Under the pieces are notes generated by a model. The model was not told the DNA's origin. It was given only the letters and a program-made list of their open reading frames with translations, and ran no database searches. Shown one piece after another: positions 45,870 to 57,387 of a DNA stretch of 64,000 bases; positions within the stretch are counted from its first letter, which is position 1; every line of letters starts with the position of its first letter. This DNA is from Pseudisothecium myosuroides (lineage: Eukaryota > Streptophyta > Bryopsida > Hypnales > Lembophyllaceae): NCBI GenBank assembly GCA_951799445.1, contig OX637293.1, positions 7,812,001 through 7,876,000 of the forward strand. Reading direction: 5' to 3'. Made by a program: the position numbers and the translations under genes.

Positions 45870-48780
45870 ATGATTGTGTGCTTCAGATGTGCCTCAAGTA
45901 AACATGAAGCACACCTCAAGCACACTTATACAATTATTATTGCTTTTAAAAAATAATCACCTCAAAAATAAAAACGTTCTTTGAAATTTCAAAATTGAAC
46001 TAAAAATGTTTGGGTGGGTTTAAGGTATGCTTGAGGTTCACGTTAAGAACACATAAAGCACACTTGAAGCGCACTTCGTGACTTCGTCTAATGAAATTGC
46101 CTTGGAATAAGAAGCTATGAAAAATTTAACTTGGATTAAAAATACTTTGCTTTTGCATGAAGTAACCTTGAAGCAAAATTGAAGTATATTTCCACTATTA
46201 TCTTATGGTTGGTCGGTTGGATCATAAAAATAATTTCAAATTGAAACCTTCTACTAAGTGTACTAAATGAAATCATAAGGTTCTCAAAGTGCGCTAACAA
46301 TAGACGTCACGCACATCTACAAATCATCTCTTCTATTTGCATTGCTTTGAAATGATGATGAATTTTAAAATGAAATGCTAATTTCCAAAATGAAAAGCAT
46401 AAGTAAAAGTGATTGAAGTATGCCTGAGTTCTAGTTGAAGCATATTTCAAGCAAATTCCATCTTGTCAAGATACCTCGAATAATTTATATATTTTGTTGA
46501 ATTCAATTCTTTTCATATAAATGCCAATCGAAATCATGAAAAGTTTGAAGTGTGCTTAAATAGACTTATAGACCTAAGGTCGAACGGGCAAAATACTTCC
46601 TTCATTTTCAGTGCATTATAAAGAAGTCAAAAAAAAAATCAAATGTACTAGGGAAAAAAAAAATAATGGCGTGTGCTTCAGATAGACGTGAAACACACCT
46701 CAAGCACATTTGTATCGTTTAACCACTAAAGCAACAAACACCATTTGTTGGCAACATAGCGATTTTGGACAGCTCCGTACAAACGCAATTTTTATTTTTT
46801 TTCTTTAAAATTTTAACACAAGATGTGTCGAAGGAGTATCTTTAAGGCCCAACGATTTTTATAGCGTTTGACAACAAGGTTAAAAAGTTACTGCATGATA
46901 GGTAGTTCTGTTTGATCTTTGGGCAGCTCGGGCAGCCAATAAACTTCTTTAAAAATCACTTTTAAAAGAAATAGAAATTAGAAATTGGTTCTTCAGATGT
47001 ATATGTACGCGGGAAGCTTTGAATCATTCAATTCCAATAAATGAAGAAAAAATTATGAGGATTCTTACTTTAAGGGTACTTATGGAATCATTAGTCTAAA
47101 GAAAACTTTGAAGTCATTTATTTAACTCAATTTTGAATAACTTCGAAAATAAAATTAAAACATTGGGTGTACATTATTTACTTTAATATTACAACCGCTT
47201 TGGATTGGCATTTTTCAATTTGATAATTAAATTTGTAACAATTTAGAGAACATTTGAATCATTCTCTACTTCTTTCAACTTACAATTTTTTTCCTGTACA
47301 TTGTACAATTCCAAATGATCTAAAAATTTTGAAGCATGTGGCCAACTTGTCTAAGGAAAAGAATCCAAAGAGTAACTACCACTTTGGACATCTTTTCATA
47401 TAAATGTGACCTTGTGAAATGCAGGTGCCTGGTTTAGGGCAGGGACCAAAAAAGCATTTTTGTCATTCCAAAGTTCAAACGCTATTAATCCTATTATCTT
47501 GCAATCGACATCGTGGAAAATTCTGATATTTTTTCCACATCTTCTCAAATTAATTTACTACAAGATCCAACGTTATATGTGTCCAAAAATATTTTTATTT
47601 CAAAATTTATTACTTGTACCAGAAATGGCGGTTTTGGAGCAGTTTTGGTGAAAACTTAGTCAAAAAAACTAAGGGGTCAAATTATGTTGGATTATAAAGA
47701 CAACTTTAAATTGAAATCTTTTACAATAAAAAGATTGAATTTCAAAAAATAAATAAAAATAGCGTAAGGTGTATTTCATGTGTACTTCAAGCTCACCTAA
47801 AGGTTGAAGCACGTTTTTACTGTTCAAAGTAGTGTGGATCCTAAAAATGATTTTAATTTAAATCTCTTATTGAATAATTCAATATCAACTCATCAAAATA
47901 CCAAATGCTTAAATTATGCTTGAAGTACACCTCAAGCACATCTAGTATACATTTTCACTATTTCCATTCATTTCAAATTAAATAAATTTGAAGATAATAG
48001 AATCTTCTTTTCAAAATTTCAAAATTTACAGTATAAATGAAATTGCTTGAGTTGCATTTGAGGTCCACCATCAGTTCACCTCAAGCAAATTCCTACTACT
48101 TAGATTTCTTCATATTAAAAGAATAAAAATTTGAATTTCTTCTGGTTTAGAAATTCAGATGTAGTAATACAGTGCTTAAAGTGTGCTCCTACCATGCTTA
48201 AGGTTTATTTCAATTCTTCAAGCAACTTTCAAGCACATTCTTAAAATTTCTTGAATTTATGAAGAACAAAAAGTATAGTTATTTGAATTTATGATTGAAG
48301 GGGTGGAAAATAAGGTGCCATGCATGTAAACTTTAAGTTCATTTGAAAAATTCTCTCCTAATTTGAAATGCATTCAATATGAACTCTTAATAAACTATTT
48401 TTTTGAATAAAGGAGATCATGAATTTCTAAAATAGTAAAATTGAGGTTCAGTTGTGATTGAGGTGTGCTTCAGGTCTATCTACGTGTCTTTAGTGTTTTT
48501 GTTTCATTTGAAAACAAAGAACTGCTGATTCAATTTTTTCAGATATGGTTTTCCAATGTGTGTTTTATGTGTGCTTGAGGTTTATTAAGCAAAGTTGTTT
48601 GCTCTTCATTTGTAAAATATATTTTTGGTTGCCAATTTTGGGGGAGTTTCTGATTCAAATGAAATGAGAAAAGTAATGGTGCCCTTTTAGTTGAGAGATA
48701 AACCTTTCACCCTATATCTAAAGACTACAAGAAGTACACGTCAAGTGCACTTGTGAAATTGCCCCAAAAATTGAATATAA
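45870..48780 (+). repeat. Degenerate 129-bp satellite, about 15 units
   Basis: A semi-palindromic core of the type GTGTGCTTGAGGT ... AAGCACACCTCAAGCAC recurs at about 45,876, 46,026, 46,154, 46,283, 46,412, 46,543 and 46,670. After a 0.96-kb MITE-like insertion it continues near 47,780, 47,916, 48,043, 48,171, 48,316, 48,450, 48,569 and 48,731. Spacing is mostly 127-131 bp. The unit bodies are AT-rich and strongly diverged. Confidence 0.75.
46717..47681 (+). repeat. MITE-like copy inserted in the 129-bp satellite
   Basis: It begins with GTTTAACCACTAAAGC and ends with ACTAAGGGGTCAAAT, worn forms of the TIR. The internal order matches the 16,849 copy (TTTTAACACAAGATGTG, AGTATCTTTAAGG, GGATTGGCATTTTTC, TGTGACCTTGTGAA). 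It splits the satellite whose phase resumes on the other side. Confidence 0.7.
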
Positions 48781-48889
48781 TTGATAGTTTGAATCCTAAT
48801 CGAAGTGCAATGAGAGAAGTAAAAAAAAAAAAATAAGAGAAAATCAAAGTAATTTTTTCTTCAAATGTTTTTCTCAAAGATTACATTTT

Positions 48890-49215
48890 TGTCTACATGT
48901 GAAGCTTTGTTCCCTTCAATTTGAAATTTTGGATTAATAATGAAAAAGTTCTTCAGAATCTGATTTTTTCGGACAATTTAAGAATCTCAAGGAAAAAAAA
49001 ATTTGAATGATTCACTATTGGATGTTATTTTTAGAATTTTACCAAGGAAATTGTTGGACAATCTTAGTCTCTTAGATTTCCTAGCTACAAGAATCTCACT
49101 GTTGAGATTATTGTGATCCAATTCCATCTAAAAGTTATTACCAGTTTCGTTTTTTCTTCCATCTTCCATCCAATTCTACTTGACAATTTTATAATGAGTG
49201 AAAATCAAGTGGTTT
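48890..49215 (+). repeat. Second interspersed family, copy 3
   Basis: The GAAGCTTTGTTC, GGATTAATAATGAAAAAGTT, TTTTTTCGGACAATTTAAG and AATCTCACTGTTGAGATTA blocks match the copies at 42.4 and 61.3 kb. Confidence 0.6.
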
Positions 49216-49671
49216 TTTTCCTAAATTTTTTGGGTACATTATGAATTCAACTACTTTACGTAGATAAGTGGATAATCAAAATCATTAGTGTTAAAAACTT
49301 GAACTACAAAGATTCAAAGCCAAAAACTATAGTCAAGCAAGGTGCCACTAAACTAATTTTCTTCCTTCTAAATTCATGTATTTTATACTATACACAGTTT
49401 AGTTTTTGAAGCTTTCTTTTACATATCCATATACTAGTTAAGAATAAGATCTTATAGTTTGATATTCCCAAAAAGAAAGGTTTGATGGTTCTTTACTCTT
49501 TGAAATAGCACTGAAAATTTTTAGTTGTTTTTTGATAGGAATATCACCTTCCTCCTCTAGGGATTAATACAATTGGTCCTTCCATTGGATCCAAAATAAA
49601 AACTGAAGAATCATTTGATTATATCACATTGCAGTGTTTTGAATTTAGGATTTGTAGCATACGATTTCTGA

Positions 49672-49710
49672 TTAGGGTTTAGGGTTTAGGGTTTAGGGTA
49701 TAGGGTTTAG
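49672..49710 (+). repeat. Short interstitial TTTAGGG repeat
   Basis: Five plant-type telomere heptamers, one mutated to TATAGGG, lie about 200 bp upstream of the RING promoter array. They are too short to be telomeric. Confidence 0.9.
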
Positions 49711-49914
49711 GAAATACTACTTAGACAAGAGCCTTAAAACATGAAAAAAGAAATTCAATCACAATACACATTATTACTTCTACATGACTTCTACATTGGA
49801 TGCTTCTAGAAGGATGCATCCAATGTAAAAGCAAATCAAACCGTTTTAGTGCAGAATGCGAAATCCGAGGTTCCAGACAGTCGGTCTTCTGCAGCGGTGA
49901 ACAATTTTCGTCAA

Positions 49915-50350
49915 CCCTAGCGGTTGTCCAGGTCGGCCGTCCGAATCGGTCGGCGTACCCTGAAACGGCCGTCCGAATCGGTCGGCGTACCCTGAAACGG
50001 CCGTCCAAAGCGGTCGGCCGCCCCTAAAACGGCCGTCCGAAGCGGTCGGCCTACCCTAAAACGGCTGTCCGAAGCGGTCGGCCGCCCCTAAAACGGCCGT
50101 CCGAAGCGGTCGGCCTACCCTAAAACAGCCGTGTTTGGTTCGGATGGCTTCGTATGTTGGTTCGGGCGGTCGGTCAGTTTGGAGCGATCGCTAGGGTCAG
50201 TCGGTGCGCGGTCGGCAGAGGTTCGGGGCGGACTGCGGCTTCGGCGACTGCCGCAGAGGCGGAACGCGTCGGTCCGGGGTAGGTCCGCGAGGTTCGGGGC
50301 TGGTCCGGCGGCGGACGCGGCTTAGGTCTGGGGTCGGTCGGCTATAAGAG
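49915..50350 (+). promoter_or_regulatory. RING gene promoter: 32-bp tandem array and TATA box
   Basis: Six tandem units of about 32 bp (AAACGGCCGTCC, then GAANCGGTCGGC and CTACCCT) occupy 49,935-50,130. Further CGGTCGG/GCGGTC words continue to 50,340. CTATAAGAGCGGACGG at 50,342-50,357 is the TATA region, about 210 bases before the ATG. The core nearly matches the kinase promoter. Confidence 0.78.
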
Positions 50351-50562
50351 CGGACGGCCTCCTCGGACATCCTCACTTCAACTCCCCTTCGACGCCAAGT
50401 CGGCTGATCTCTGTTGCTTTATGCGCCAGTTGCTCCTACATGGTGGAGAGTTGAAGTCATTGAGCTTTTGATACGGGAACTTTTTGACATTTTTACTTGT
50501 GCATATACATTGGACGTCACTTGCGGAGTATTTCTTGAATTGGAGGTGAAGGCAATTTCAAA

Positions 50563-53451
50563 TTGCCAATCATGACTGGTGAAGGTGATGCGACTACCGA
50601 TGGGATGACTTCAGGTGGTGATAACACGAAAAGGATTAAACAGAAGGGAGCCAAACATGAGCTTCATTATGAGATTTTAGATAATCCTGACATCAAAGTC
50701 GAAAGCGGATGGGAGGAAGAGGGAGCAGAGTATTGGACCTCCAAAATCTGCAAGCAGTATGTTAAAATGTACCACATTGGCAAGTTGTGGCCTCGAGATT
50801 TTCACTCGGTCCACACACGGGCTTTCGGTTGCAAACCAGGGAGTTGCCAAAACTCGCAATTTGTTTGTCGATCGAAGGAGGTCTGGCGGGCGCTTTTTGG
50901 AGACAAGGGAATGAATAAGGGGTACATCAATTATACCTTGGCATCTATGGTTTATGCGGAACTCATACTGGGCCGCAAAGTGGATTGGAGTACGTTTCCG
51001 ACAATAGCACAGTGTCCACTTCTGATTGGAAGAAACCAGAAAGATATTCCCCATTGTCCCCCCAGGCCTCAGGCAAAACCCAAAGAAGCATTACAAATTA
51101 CTACAACGCATACAACGGAGGTTGGGGAGGGGACAAGTGATGCAGCGCAGTTGGGTTCATTGCATGCCCTTGCGGAAGTTGGCAATGCCCTCGCGGGAGG
51201 TACAATAGAAGAAGTCTTACCAACTCCCCCAGTGAAAGTGAGCAATACCGCTTCGGGAGGCGCAAAGAGACTGGTGTTTTTGACTCCTCAAATGTGTTTG
51301 ACTTCCAAACCGATTTTGAGTACTGTGTTAGGTCGAGAGACTGCTCCAAACAAATGCGGCCCCGCGATAGGAAATGGGACACCTATTTTGCCACGAAAGG
51401 AGGTTGGCGACAAAGAAGTTGCAAGGGCCAATGCTAGAATTGATAGTCTTCTAGAGAGCAATGCTCTACAGCCCTTGATGTACACACCTCTTCCGCCTTC
51501 GTCTTTACCGTCAAGTCCAATCCTAAGTCCAGAAATGGAAGTACAACCGACACGAAGATACGGAAAAGAACCCCAGGACGATGCCATGAACCTTTTTATT
51601 GATGGGATAGAGCCTGAAAGCGAGCATCCACATTTGTCACCACCAGGTGATGACCCAGTGGAGAACCTTGGTCTAATGCAAACTACCAAGGAAGTGGAAT
51701 TCCTGCTAGACTGCGACAATCGGTGGAAGAAGCATCAAGAAGAGCTTCAGAAAAATGACCCCAACCACGAGGCCAGCAGCTCTGGAGTGCATTTATGGGG
51801 AGCTATCAAGCCATCGGTTGTGGAAACTGCTTTCTCGCTAACTTCTTCAGCTCGACTTGTAGCTCAAATTACGCCAAGGATTATCGAGATGGCGCAAGAA
51901 TTTTCTAGAGTCTCTCCAGAATTGATGACTGGTGCCTTGTCTTTCTTGGATTTCACAAAGTCCATGGTACCACTTCTCGACGACAATGTAGGCAAAGCAA
52001 GCGAGGTGCTTCTCTTGGAGTCAGAAAACATGAAGTTGAAGGCAAAGTGCAAGGACTTGGCCCGACAAGTGCAGATGGAGAAAAAGCTTGTGAAGGCAGA
52101 AAAGCGCAGGAATTCATTAATGCTTGTCCGTGTGGATGAGAATGAAAGATTAGAAACTGAACTCATTAAATTCAATCGCATGCATGAAGGGGTACCCATC
52201 ACAGACAATGTGAAACCCCCGTCTGTGGAGCCAAGTCAAGAAAGTGAGGATAAACTCTCTCTTCCTTTCGATAAAGTTCAAGCAGTGCAGGAGACGGAAG
52301 TTGTGCATTTGGATGACGAGGAGGAAACCCGTAGATGGGAAGTGCAGGTACGACCCTCCACCAATAACCCTACCCCGACACTGGTGGATGCTTCCATGCA
52401 AACTGAAGGTCAGGAGTTTGAAGAGCTGAAACAAAAATTGAATGAAACAATTCGAGAAAAAGCCCTTCTTCAGTCGGACTTGGAACAAATGAAACAGACA
52501 ATGGACTTGCGTCACTATATGCCCGGATACGGATTGGAGTATCGGTGGTTGGCATGGATGCAGATTCTCCAAGACAGGCCCTCCGTGGTATCCCGAGCAA
52601 TGCAAGGGCTTCAAAAATTGGCAATGAAGTCGGCTGAAGATTGTAGTGCCATTGAGACCTCTTTAAAGAGGTTCCAAAATGCGTTCCATCAAGGAATTAG
52701 GGGGTATACCGAAATTATATGTTGGGGAGACATGGATGTCATGTTTGAGCGCTTGAATCACACGAAGAAGGAATCACCAATTAAGAATGTGAATTGGACC
52801 TTCGAAGCAGAGGAAGGATGGGTGCCTTACAATACACTTTCAGCACACATCAAGAAGCATGAGAAGGTTGTAGTGCACGCTTGTGATCCGGCTCCGGGCA
52901 TCTTGGAGGGTCATTGTAGTGTTTGTCAAGGCCCCTTTGGTCTTGAAGGAGCTCTAACTATGGGCCAATGTCGTCACACTTTCCATGTAACATGCATGGT
53001 TAGAGCATCGCTCATTCGTTCAGTTTGTGCGGAGTGTCGCTCTCCTTTGAGTCCTAGGTTCTATGAAATGCTTAGGATTTTGGAAGTGATGCCCCCTGGC
53101 CACGAATACAATCGTTGGAACCTTCCATTGGACCAAGGACCATACAAGTTTTCGAATTACTTGCATTGGGGAAAACCTCTGACATGGGATGCAAATGAGC
53201 GAAAGCATGGACTTTACGAGGAGTCCCAAGAACCGGTAGATGATCTCATGTGGATGACTATGAACAGAGAGGTGGAGTTGCGAGCACGAGTTATTGAAAA
53301 TGAAGAGGGTCGTGAATTATTTTGTCGCAACATGGGGGGGCATTGGAGCTTGCAGCACCAGAAATTCTTCCGATTTCCTAAAAAGGAGGTGAAAAAAGGG
53401 CCAGATGGCAATTGGGTGGAGGTGGAGGGTCCGAAAGAGTTTAAGGAGTAG
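50563..53451 (+). CDS. RING-H2 / coiled-coil cargo protein
   Basis: The product is 962 aa. Residues 49-150 match the domain in the Gly-rich cargo protein. Two coiled coils are visible (about 481-545 and 615-660). A RING-H2 finger occupies 785-825: CSVC, then GQCRHTFHVTC, then CAEC, spacing C-x2-C...C-x-H-x2-H-x2-C...C-x2-C. RING-H2 proteins are usually E3 ubiquitin ligases; the target here is unknown. A second ATG three codons downstream (50,572) is an equally good start. The frame stops at TAG 53,449-53,451, but coding-like sequence continues in the same frame for another 172 codons, so the stop may be a recent nonsense mutation. It lies between the 129-bp satellite and the transposase gene, on the same strand as the transposase. 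Confidence 0.8.
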   Translation: MPIMTGEGDATTDGMTSGGDNTKRIKQKGAKHELHYEILDNPDIKVESGWEEEGAEYWTSKICKQYVKMYHIGKLWPRDFHSVHTRAFGCKPGSCQNSQFVCRSKEVWRALFGDKGMNKGYINYTLASMVYAELILGRKVDWSTFPTIAQCPLLIGRNQKDIPHCPPRPQAKPKEALQITTTHTTEVGEGTSDAAQLGSLHALAEVGNALAGGTIEEVLPTPPVKVSNTASGGAKRLVFLTPQMCLTSKPILSTVLGRETAPNKCGPAIGNGTPILPRKEVGDKEVARANARIDSLLESNALQPLMYTPLPPSSLPSSPILSPEMEVQPTRRYGKEPQDDAMNLFIDGIEPESEHPHLSPPGDDPVENLGLMQTTKEVEFLLDCDNRWKKHQEELQKNDPNHEASSSGVHLWGAIKPSVVETAFSLTSSARLVAQITPRIIEMAQEFSRVSPELMTGALSFLDFTKSMVPLLDDNVGKASEVLLLESENMKLKAKCKDLARQVQMEKKLVKAEKRRNSLMLVRVDENERLETELIKFNRMHEGVPITDNVKPPSVEPSQESEDKLSLPFDKVQAVQETEVVHLDDEEETRRWEVQVRPSTNNPTPTLVDASMQTEGQEFEELKQKLNETIREKALLQSDLEQMKQTMDLRHYMPGYGLEYRWLAWMQILQDRPSVVSRAMQGLQKLAMKSAEDCSAIETSLKRFQNAFHQGIRGYTEIICWGDMDVMFERLNHTKKESPIKNVNWTFEAEEGWVPYNTLSAHIKKHEKVVVHACDPAPGILEGHCSVCQGPFGLEGALTMGQCRHTFHVTCMVRASLIRSVCAECRSPLSPRFYEMLRILEVMPPGHEYNRWNLPLDQGPYKFSNYLHWGKPLTWDANERKHGLYEESQEPVDDLMWMTMNREVELRARVIENEEGRELFCRNMGGHWSLQHQKFFRFPKKEVKKGPDGNWVEVEGPKEFKE

Positions 53452-53967
53452 TACGGCGCGTATAACCACACTTTGATTGGCAGGGCCTTCTTCTTGTCCA
53501 AGTTGGAAGAGGCTGCAAAAGTTCGCGCTCTTGTCCAAGTAGATGCAGCAACAAGTACAGAGCATGCATTAGTAGATGTGGCAGGGGCATTCGACAGGAG
53601 GATGTCCGACATTATAATTCAATGGAGGGCATTCTTGTTGCAAGGAGATCGACCGAACAATTTGCAATCCGAAGACGATGATGTGGCAGTGAACGCGATG
53701 GTAGATCGAGTGGATGTTGCTTTGAGAACTCTGAGCGCCGGCGAAGTAGATTTGACTCCCGCGAGGAAGAGGAAACGTAGGGTTGAAGATGAGGATGACC
53801 ACTCTCCGGAATCAAAGCGGTTGTTTTCCAAGGTTGACGAAGAAGTGCAATCCGGAGGGCGCATTGTTCGAGTAAGTCAACAACGCCAAACTCGACAAGC
53901 TGCTAGAAGACTCTTGGCTGGAGAAGGGACATCTCCTGTTTCGGGAGAAGGTAGTGGCAGGTGCTGA
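53452..53967 (+). pseudogene. In-frame C-terminal extension of the RING protein
   Basis: It is directly continuous with the RING gene beyond a TAG. It contains a helical stretch (FFLSKLEEAAKVRALV), an acidic region and a nuclear-localisation-like basic cluster (ARKRKRRVEDEDD). It ends at a TGA at 53,965. Most likely it was the original C-terminus. It could instead be reached by readthrough or a splice that skips the TAG. Confidence 0.6.
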
Positions 53968-55459
53968 AGAATGATGTAGTTGGACTTTGGTTTTTTTAAA
54001 GTAGAAGTATATGGACTAGAGAGTGTCGTTTGGATGTCATGAGGAATTGAGGATTGACTTTCAATATTTCATAGTACTTTTGGTATGTTATGAGCTGCTT
54101 ATAAAATGCAAATATATATGCAATACAAATATGTTTTGATTTTGCTATGACTTTATGGTACTTTTGAATGCACCTTCAGACAATTTTGTAAAATATATGT
54201 TTTGCGTGATTACATTGCAAAATAATGTTGTGTTTATGATTTGTCAATGTCTATTATTCCTTGCATATGGAACGGAGAAGTTCATTCATTTTTTGCGACT
54301 CTAATTCATAGAACCGTAAATGCCCTTGGCTTCAAATTTGGGTGGGGACAAAACTTTGAATTTTTTAAAAAAATAACAAAGTCGCTCTAATTAACAATGA
54401 ACATGCCAAAGAAATATCGTATGAAGTCTAATTTTATGGCCAAAAAAACCATTTTGGAATGATCGACTATGATTTTGCTATAAATGATTTTGTACAAGGG
54501 TACCAGTTTCAATCTTGATTTTCTTTATTATTCAATGTTCTTCAAAATGAGCGCTCGAAACAGTGGACGTTGGAAGCAAAAGCACATTAAAAATTCATTT
54601 AGAGAAATGTAGAGTACAATTTAAGAAGCCATGAACTGATTGAGATTGTGCATGTGATAAACCCCTAAACCTTAATGTTTTTGCTTACTAACTTCATAGA
54701 TTTGGAAAGGGAAAAGAGGCTCGGAAGACTTCAACTTTTGAAGTCATTTTTGCACTTAAAACACCTTCATGAATCATGATTATATAATCTTTGAATAGAA
54801 AAATTTTATTGTCATGAATTTTGTTCGCAGTAGGTCCTTTAATCCATAAGGTCTTCAACGTTCAGGTCCTGAATGATAATAGATTCAAACTTTTAGTCTT
54901 TTTTCATTTTGCTTCGATGATAGTGAACTTCATTTGTGGAAATACTTTTGTTATCACTTTGTTTCCATATGTGTTCGTTAGAGTTGGTGTTATTAGAATA
55001 CATATTTATCTAATTTCGCTAGAATTACAAATGTACAAGTATACGAAGTGGTCAAGTGGGCAAGTGGCTGTCCAAGCCAAGACAGCCTTGAATCCTTGAA
55101 TGTAGTTTGAAGTTGGACTTGCAGAAATGAGGTCATAGATATGAAGAACACAAGAATATTAGGAATTCATCATGCCAGAAGAATGTCCATTCAAATGCAG
55201 TCCAACAAATTTTTAATAAAGAAATGATGGTATTTTGCTTGTAGTTGAATGTAGAAGAAATTTCAAATTTTTCCTTGCTAAAGGTATAGAAAAATATTAG
55301 AGACAGCATTGTTGACTTTAAATGTATTAGGCGGAATGTATAATTCAGAATGCAGAACTTGAATGTGTATATTAAAGCCGGAATATTCTTTGAAGTAGTG
55401 CTTTGTAGAAATTTTCCTTGCATTTAAAATTGTAGAGAATAATCTTGATGTTTAGGGGT
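53968..55459. other. 3' flank of the RING gene, no gene seen
   Basis: AT-rich, with short ORFs (54,821-55,099 plus; 55,133-55,423 minus) of no recognisable content. Confidence 0.4.
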
Positions 55460-55499
55460 TCGTATGCAGAAATTGAATTTATATAGTGAATCCCTGAAG

Positions 55500-56458
55500 T
55501 ACGAGACATGGTTTTCTGGAAACATAGTGATTTTGGGCAACTCACTGTTAATGAAATTTTATTTATTTTCCTTTGAAATTTTCACACTAGATGTATGATG
55601 TATCCAAGGACTCAAGGAATATTTGTAAGGCGGTAAGGCCCAACAATTTTCATAACATTTGGTAACAAAGTGAAAAAGTTATTGCATGATATGTACTATG
55701 TAGTTTTCTTTGATGTTTGGACAACCCGGAAAGTAAAAAAAGGTTCTTCTAAAATCCCTTTTTATTAAATCAAAAATTTGAAATTGGCTCTATAGATTTA
55801 TAAATACGCGGGAAGCTTCAATCATTTATTTCAAATGAGTGAATCAAAATTTATAAGGATTCTTAGTTTGAAGGTAGTTATAGAATCCCTACTGTAAAAA
55901 AAGCTTTGAAGTCATTTATTTAATTTAAATTTCAATATTGTTGGAAGAAAAGAAAACATTGGATGCAAATTATTTATTTTAACACTGCAACCGTTTGAAT
56001 TGGCACTTTCTAATTCTATAATAAAATTCGTAACAATTTAATGATTTGATTCATTCTCCACTTCTTTCTACCTACTATTTTTTTTCTAACAATTGTACAA
56101 TTTCAAATGAACTTAAAAAATTTCAAGCACGTGGCCAACTTCTTTAGGAAAAAGAACCGAAAGATTTACAATCGGTTTTGTCATTTTATTATATAATGTG
56201 ACTTTGTGAAGTGTAGGTGCCTTGATTTTCGCAGGGCCCAATAAAGCGTGTTTGTCGATTCAGAAGCTATTATCTTGCAATGTACATGGTGAAAATTTGA
56301 AAAAGTCTTTCCAGAATTTGTTTGAATAATTTACTACGAGATACTCCGGTTATATGTATGGTGGAATTTTTTTTACCAAAATTTGCTACTTGTACTGGAG
56401 ATGGCATTTTTCAAACAATTATGGTGAAAACATAGTAAAAAACCTTTAAAGGTTAAAG
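55500..56458 (+). repeat. MITE-like family copy inside the hAT
   Basis: It has the same block order as the 46.7-kb copy (GAAACATAGTGATTTTGGGC, TTTTCACACTAGATG, CGGGAAGCTTCAATCATT, TGACTTTGTGAAGTG). It ends CCTTTAAAGGTTAAAG, a worn TIR. Confidence 0.65.
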
Positions 56459-56584
56459 TTCAAAGAAAATGAAGTTCACTTCAAAAAAATATTGAGTTTC
56501 TGTTCAATGTAGAGCAAAATTTTTAGAAGATCTGAAAAAGACTTTGGCATTTGTGGATTAAATTGAAAATATGATAAAAAAAAA

Positions 56585-56830
56585 CATTGAGGCCTAGTTA
56601 AAAGCACTCATAAATAGCTCTAAACCTCTATAGTACCCCATTTCAACTTGAAGTGGAATAGAAGTTTAGAACTATTTATAAGCGCCATATAGAGTAGGAT
56701 TCGAACTCATGACCTCGTCATGAGCAATAATGAAACAAACCTTTAAGTGCCCCCAATTGCAATGGCGGGTCAATCGTCTACTAAATCCTCTATGTTCTGA
56801 ATCCGTTATCCTTCATATTAAAGTGATGGG
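56585..56830 (-). repeat. tRNA-like (SINE-type) module, copy 1
   Basis: On the minus strand GAGTTCGAATCCT (about 56,699-56,711) fits a polymerase III B box (GGTTCGAANCC), preceded by GAGGTCAT. The stretch recurs at 61,675-61,945 (CCTCTATAGTACCCCATTTC and AACTTGAAGT blocks). No complete cloverleaf could be drawn. It lies immediately upstream of the transposase promoter array. Confidence 0.5.
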
Positions 56831-56854
56831 TGGACGCCGAATTCCTCCTGGCAA

Positions 56855-57150
56855 TTGCCCAGCTCCGCCGACCGCCCCGAATGGCCGATCGCCCTGACTT
56901 CCCCGACCGCCGCGATTGGCCGACCGCCCCGACTTCCCTGACCGCCCCTAATGGCCGACCGCCCCGAACGGCCGACCGCCCCGACTATCCCGACCGGCGG
57001 TTCCGGCCGACCGCTCCGAACGGCCGACCGCCCCGACTTCGCCGACCGCCTTGATCGGAAATCGGACGGCAGAAACTGACTGACCGTTGAAAGCGAGCAG
57101 ATTTCCTCTCCAACGGTCGGCAGCAGTTCAAGAGTATAAGTGCAAGGAAG
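56855..57150 (+). promoter_or_regulatory. Transposase promoter: CCGACCGCC array and TATA box
   Basis: About 18 GGCCGACCGCC/CCCCGACTT units fill 56,865-57,055. AGTATAAGTG (57,133-57,142) is the TATA box, about 245 bases before the preferred ATG at 57,388. Array-then-TATA is the same layout as at the other three cargo genes. Confidence 0.75.
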
Positions 57151-57387
57151 AAAGTTTTTAGAAGCACTCCTGAGAAACTGAACGCTAAGATTTCCGAGGG
57201 CTAGGAGCTGCAATTTTTTGTGTCCCCTGCTTGGTAATGCATAGTTCAGTGGACGGGGGGGCCTTGATTTTCAAGGCTTTGTACACATCATGCTAAACTG
57301 ATTTTGGACATTGTTGAGATTCTGACATTGTGTGTGCACTTTGTGATTTTGAATTGGTTCAATTATAAGGAATTCAAACTTGTCACT

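Noticed and set aside
49672..49710. Telomere or chromosome end
   Set aside because: Only about five heptamers, embedded in transposon DNA.
49800..50325. ORFs in the RING promoter array
   Set aside because: They are generated by the 32-bp GC-rich tandem repeat upstream of the TATA box.
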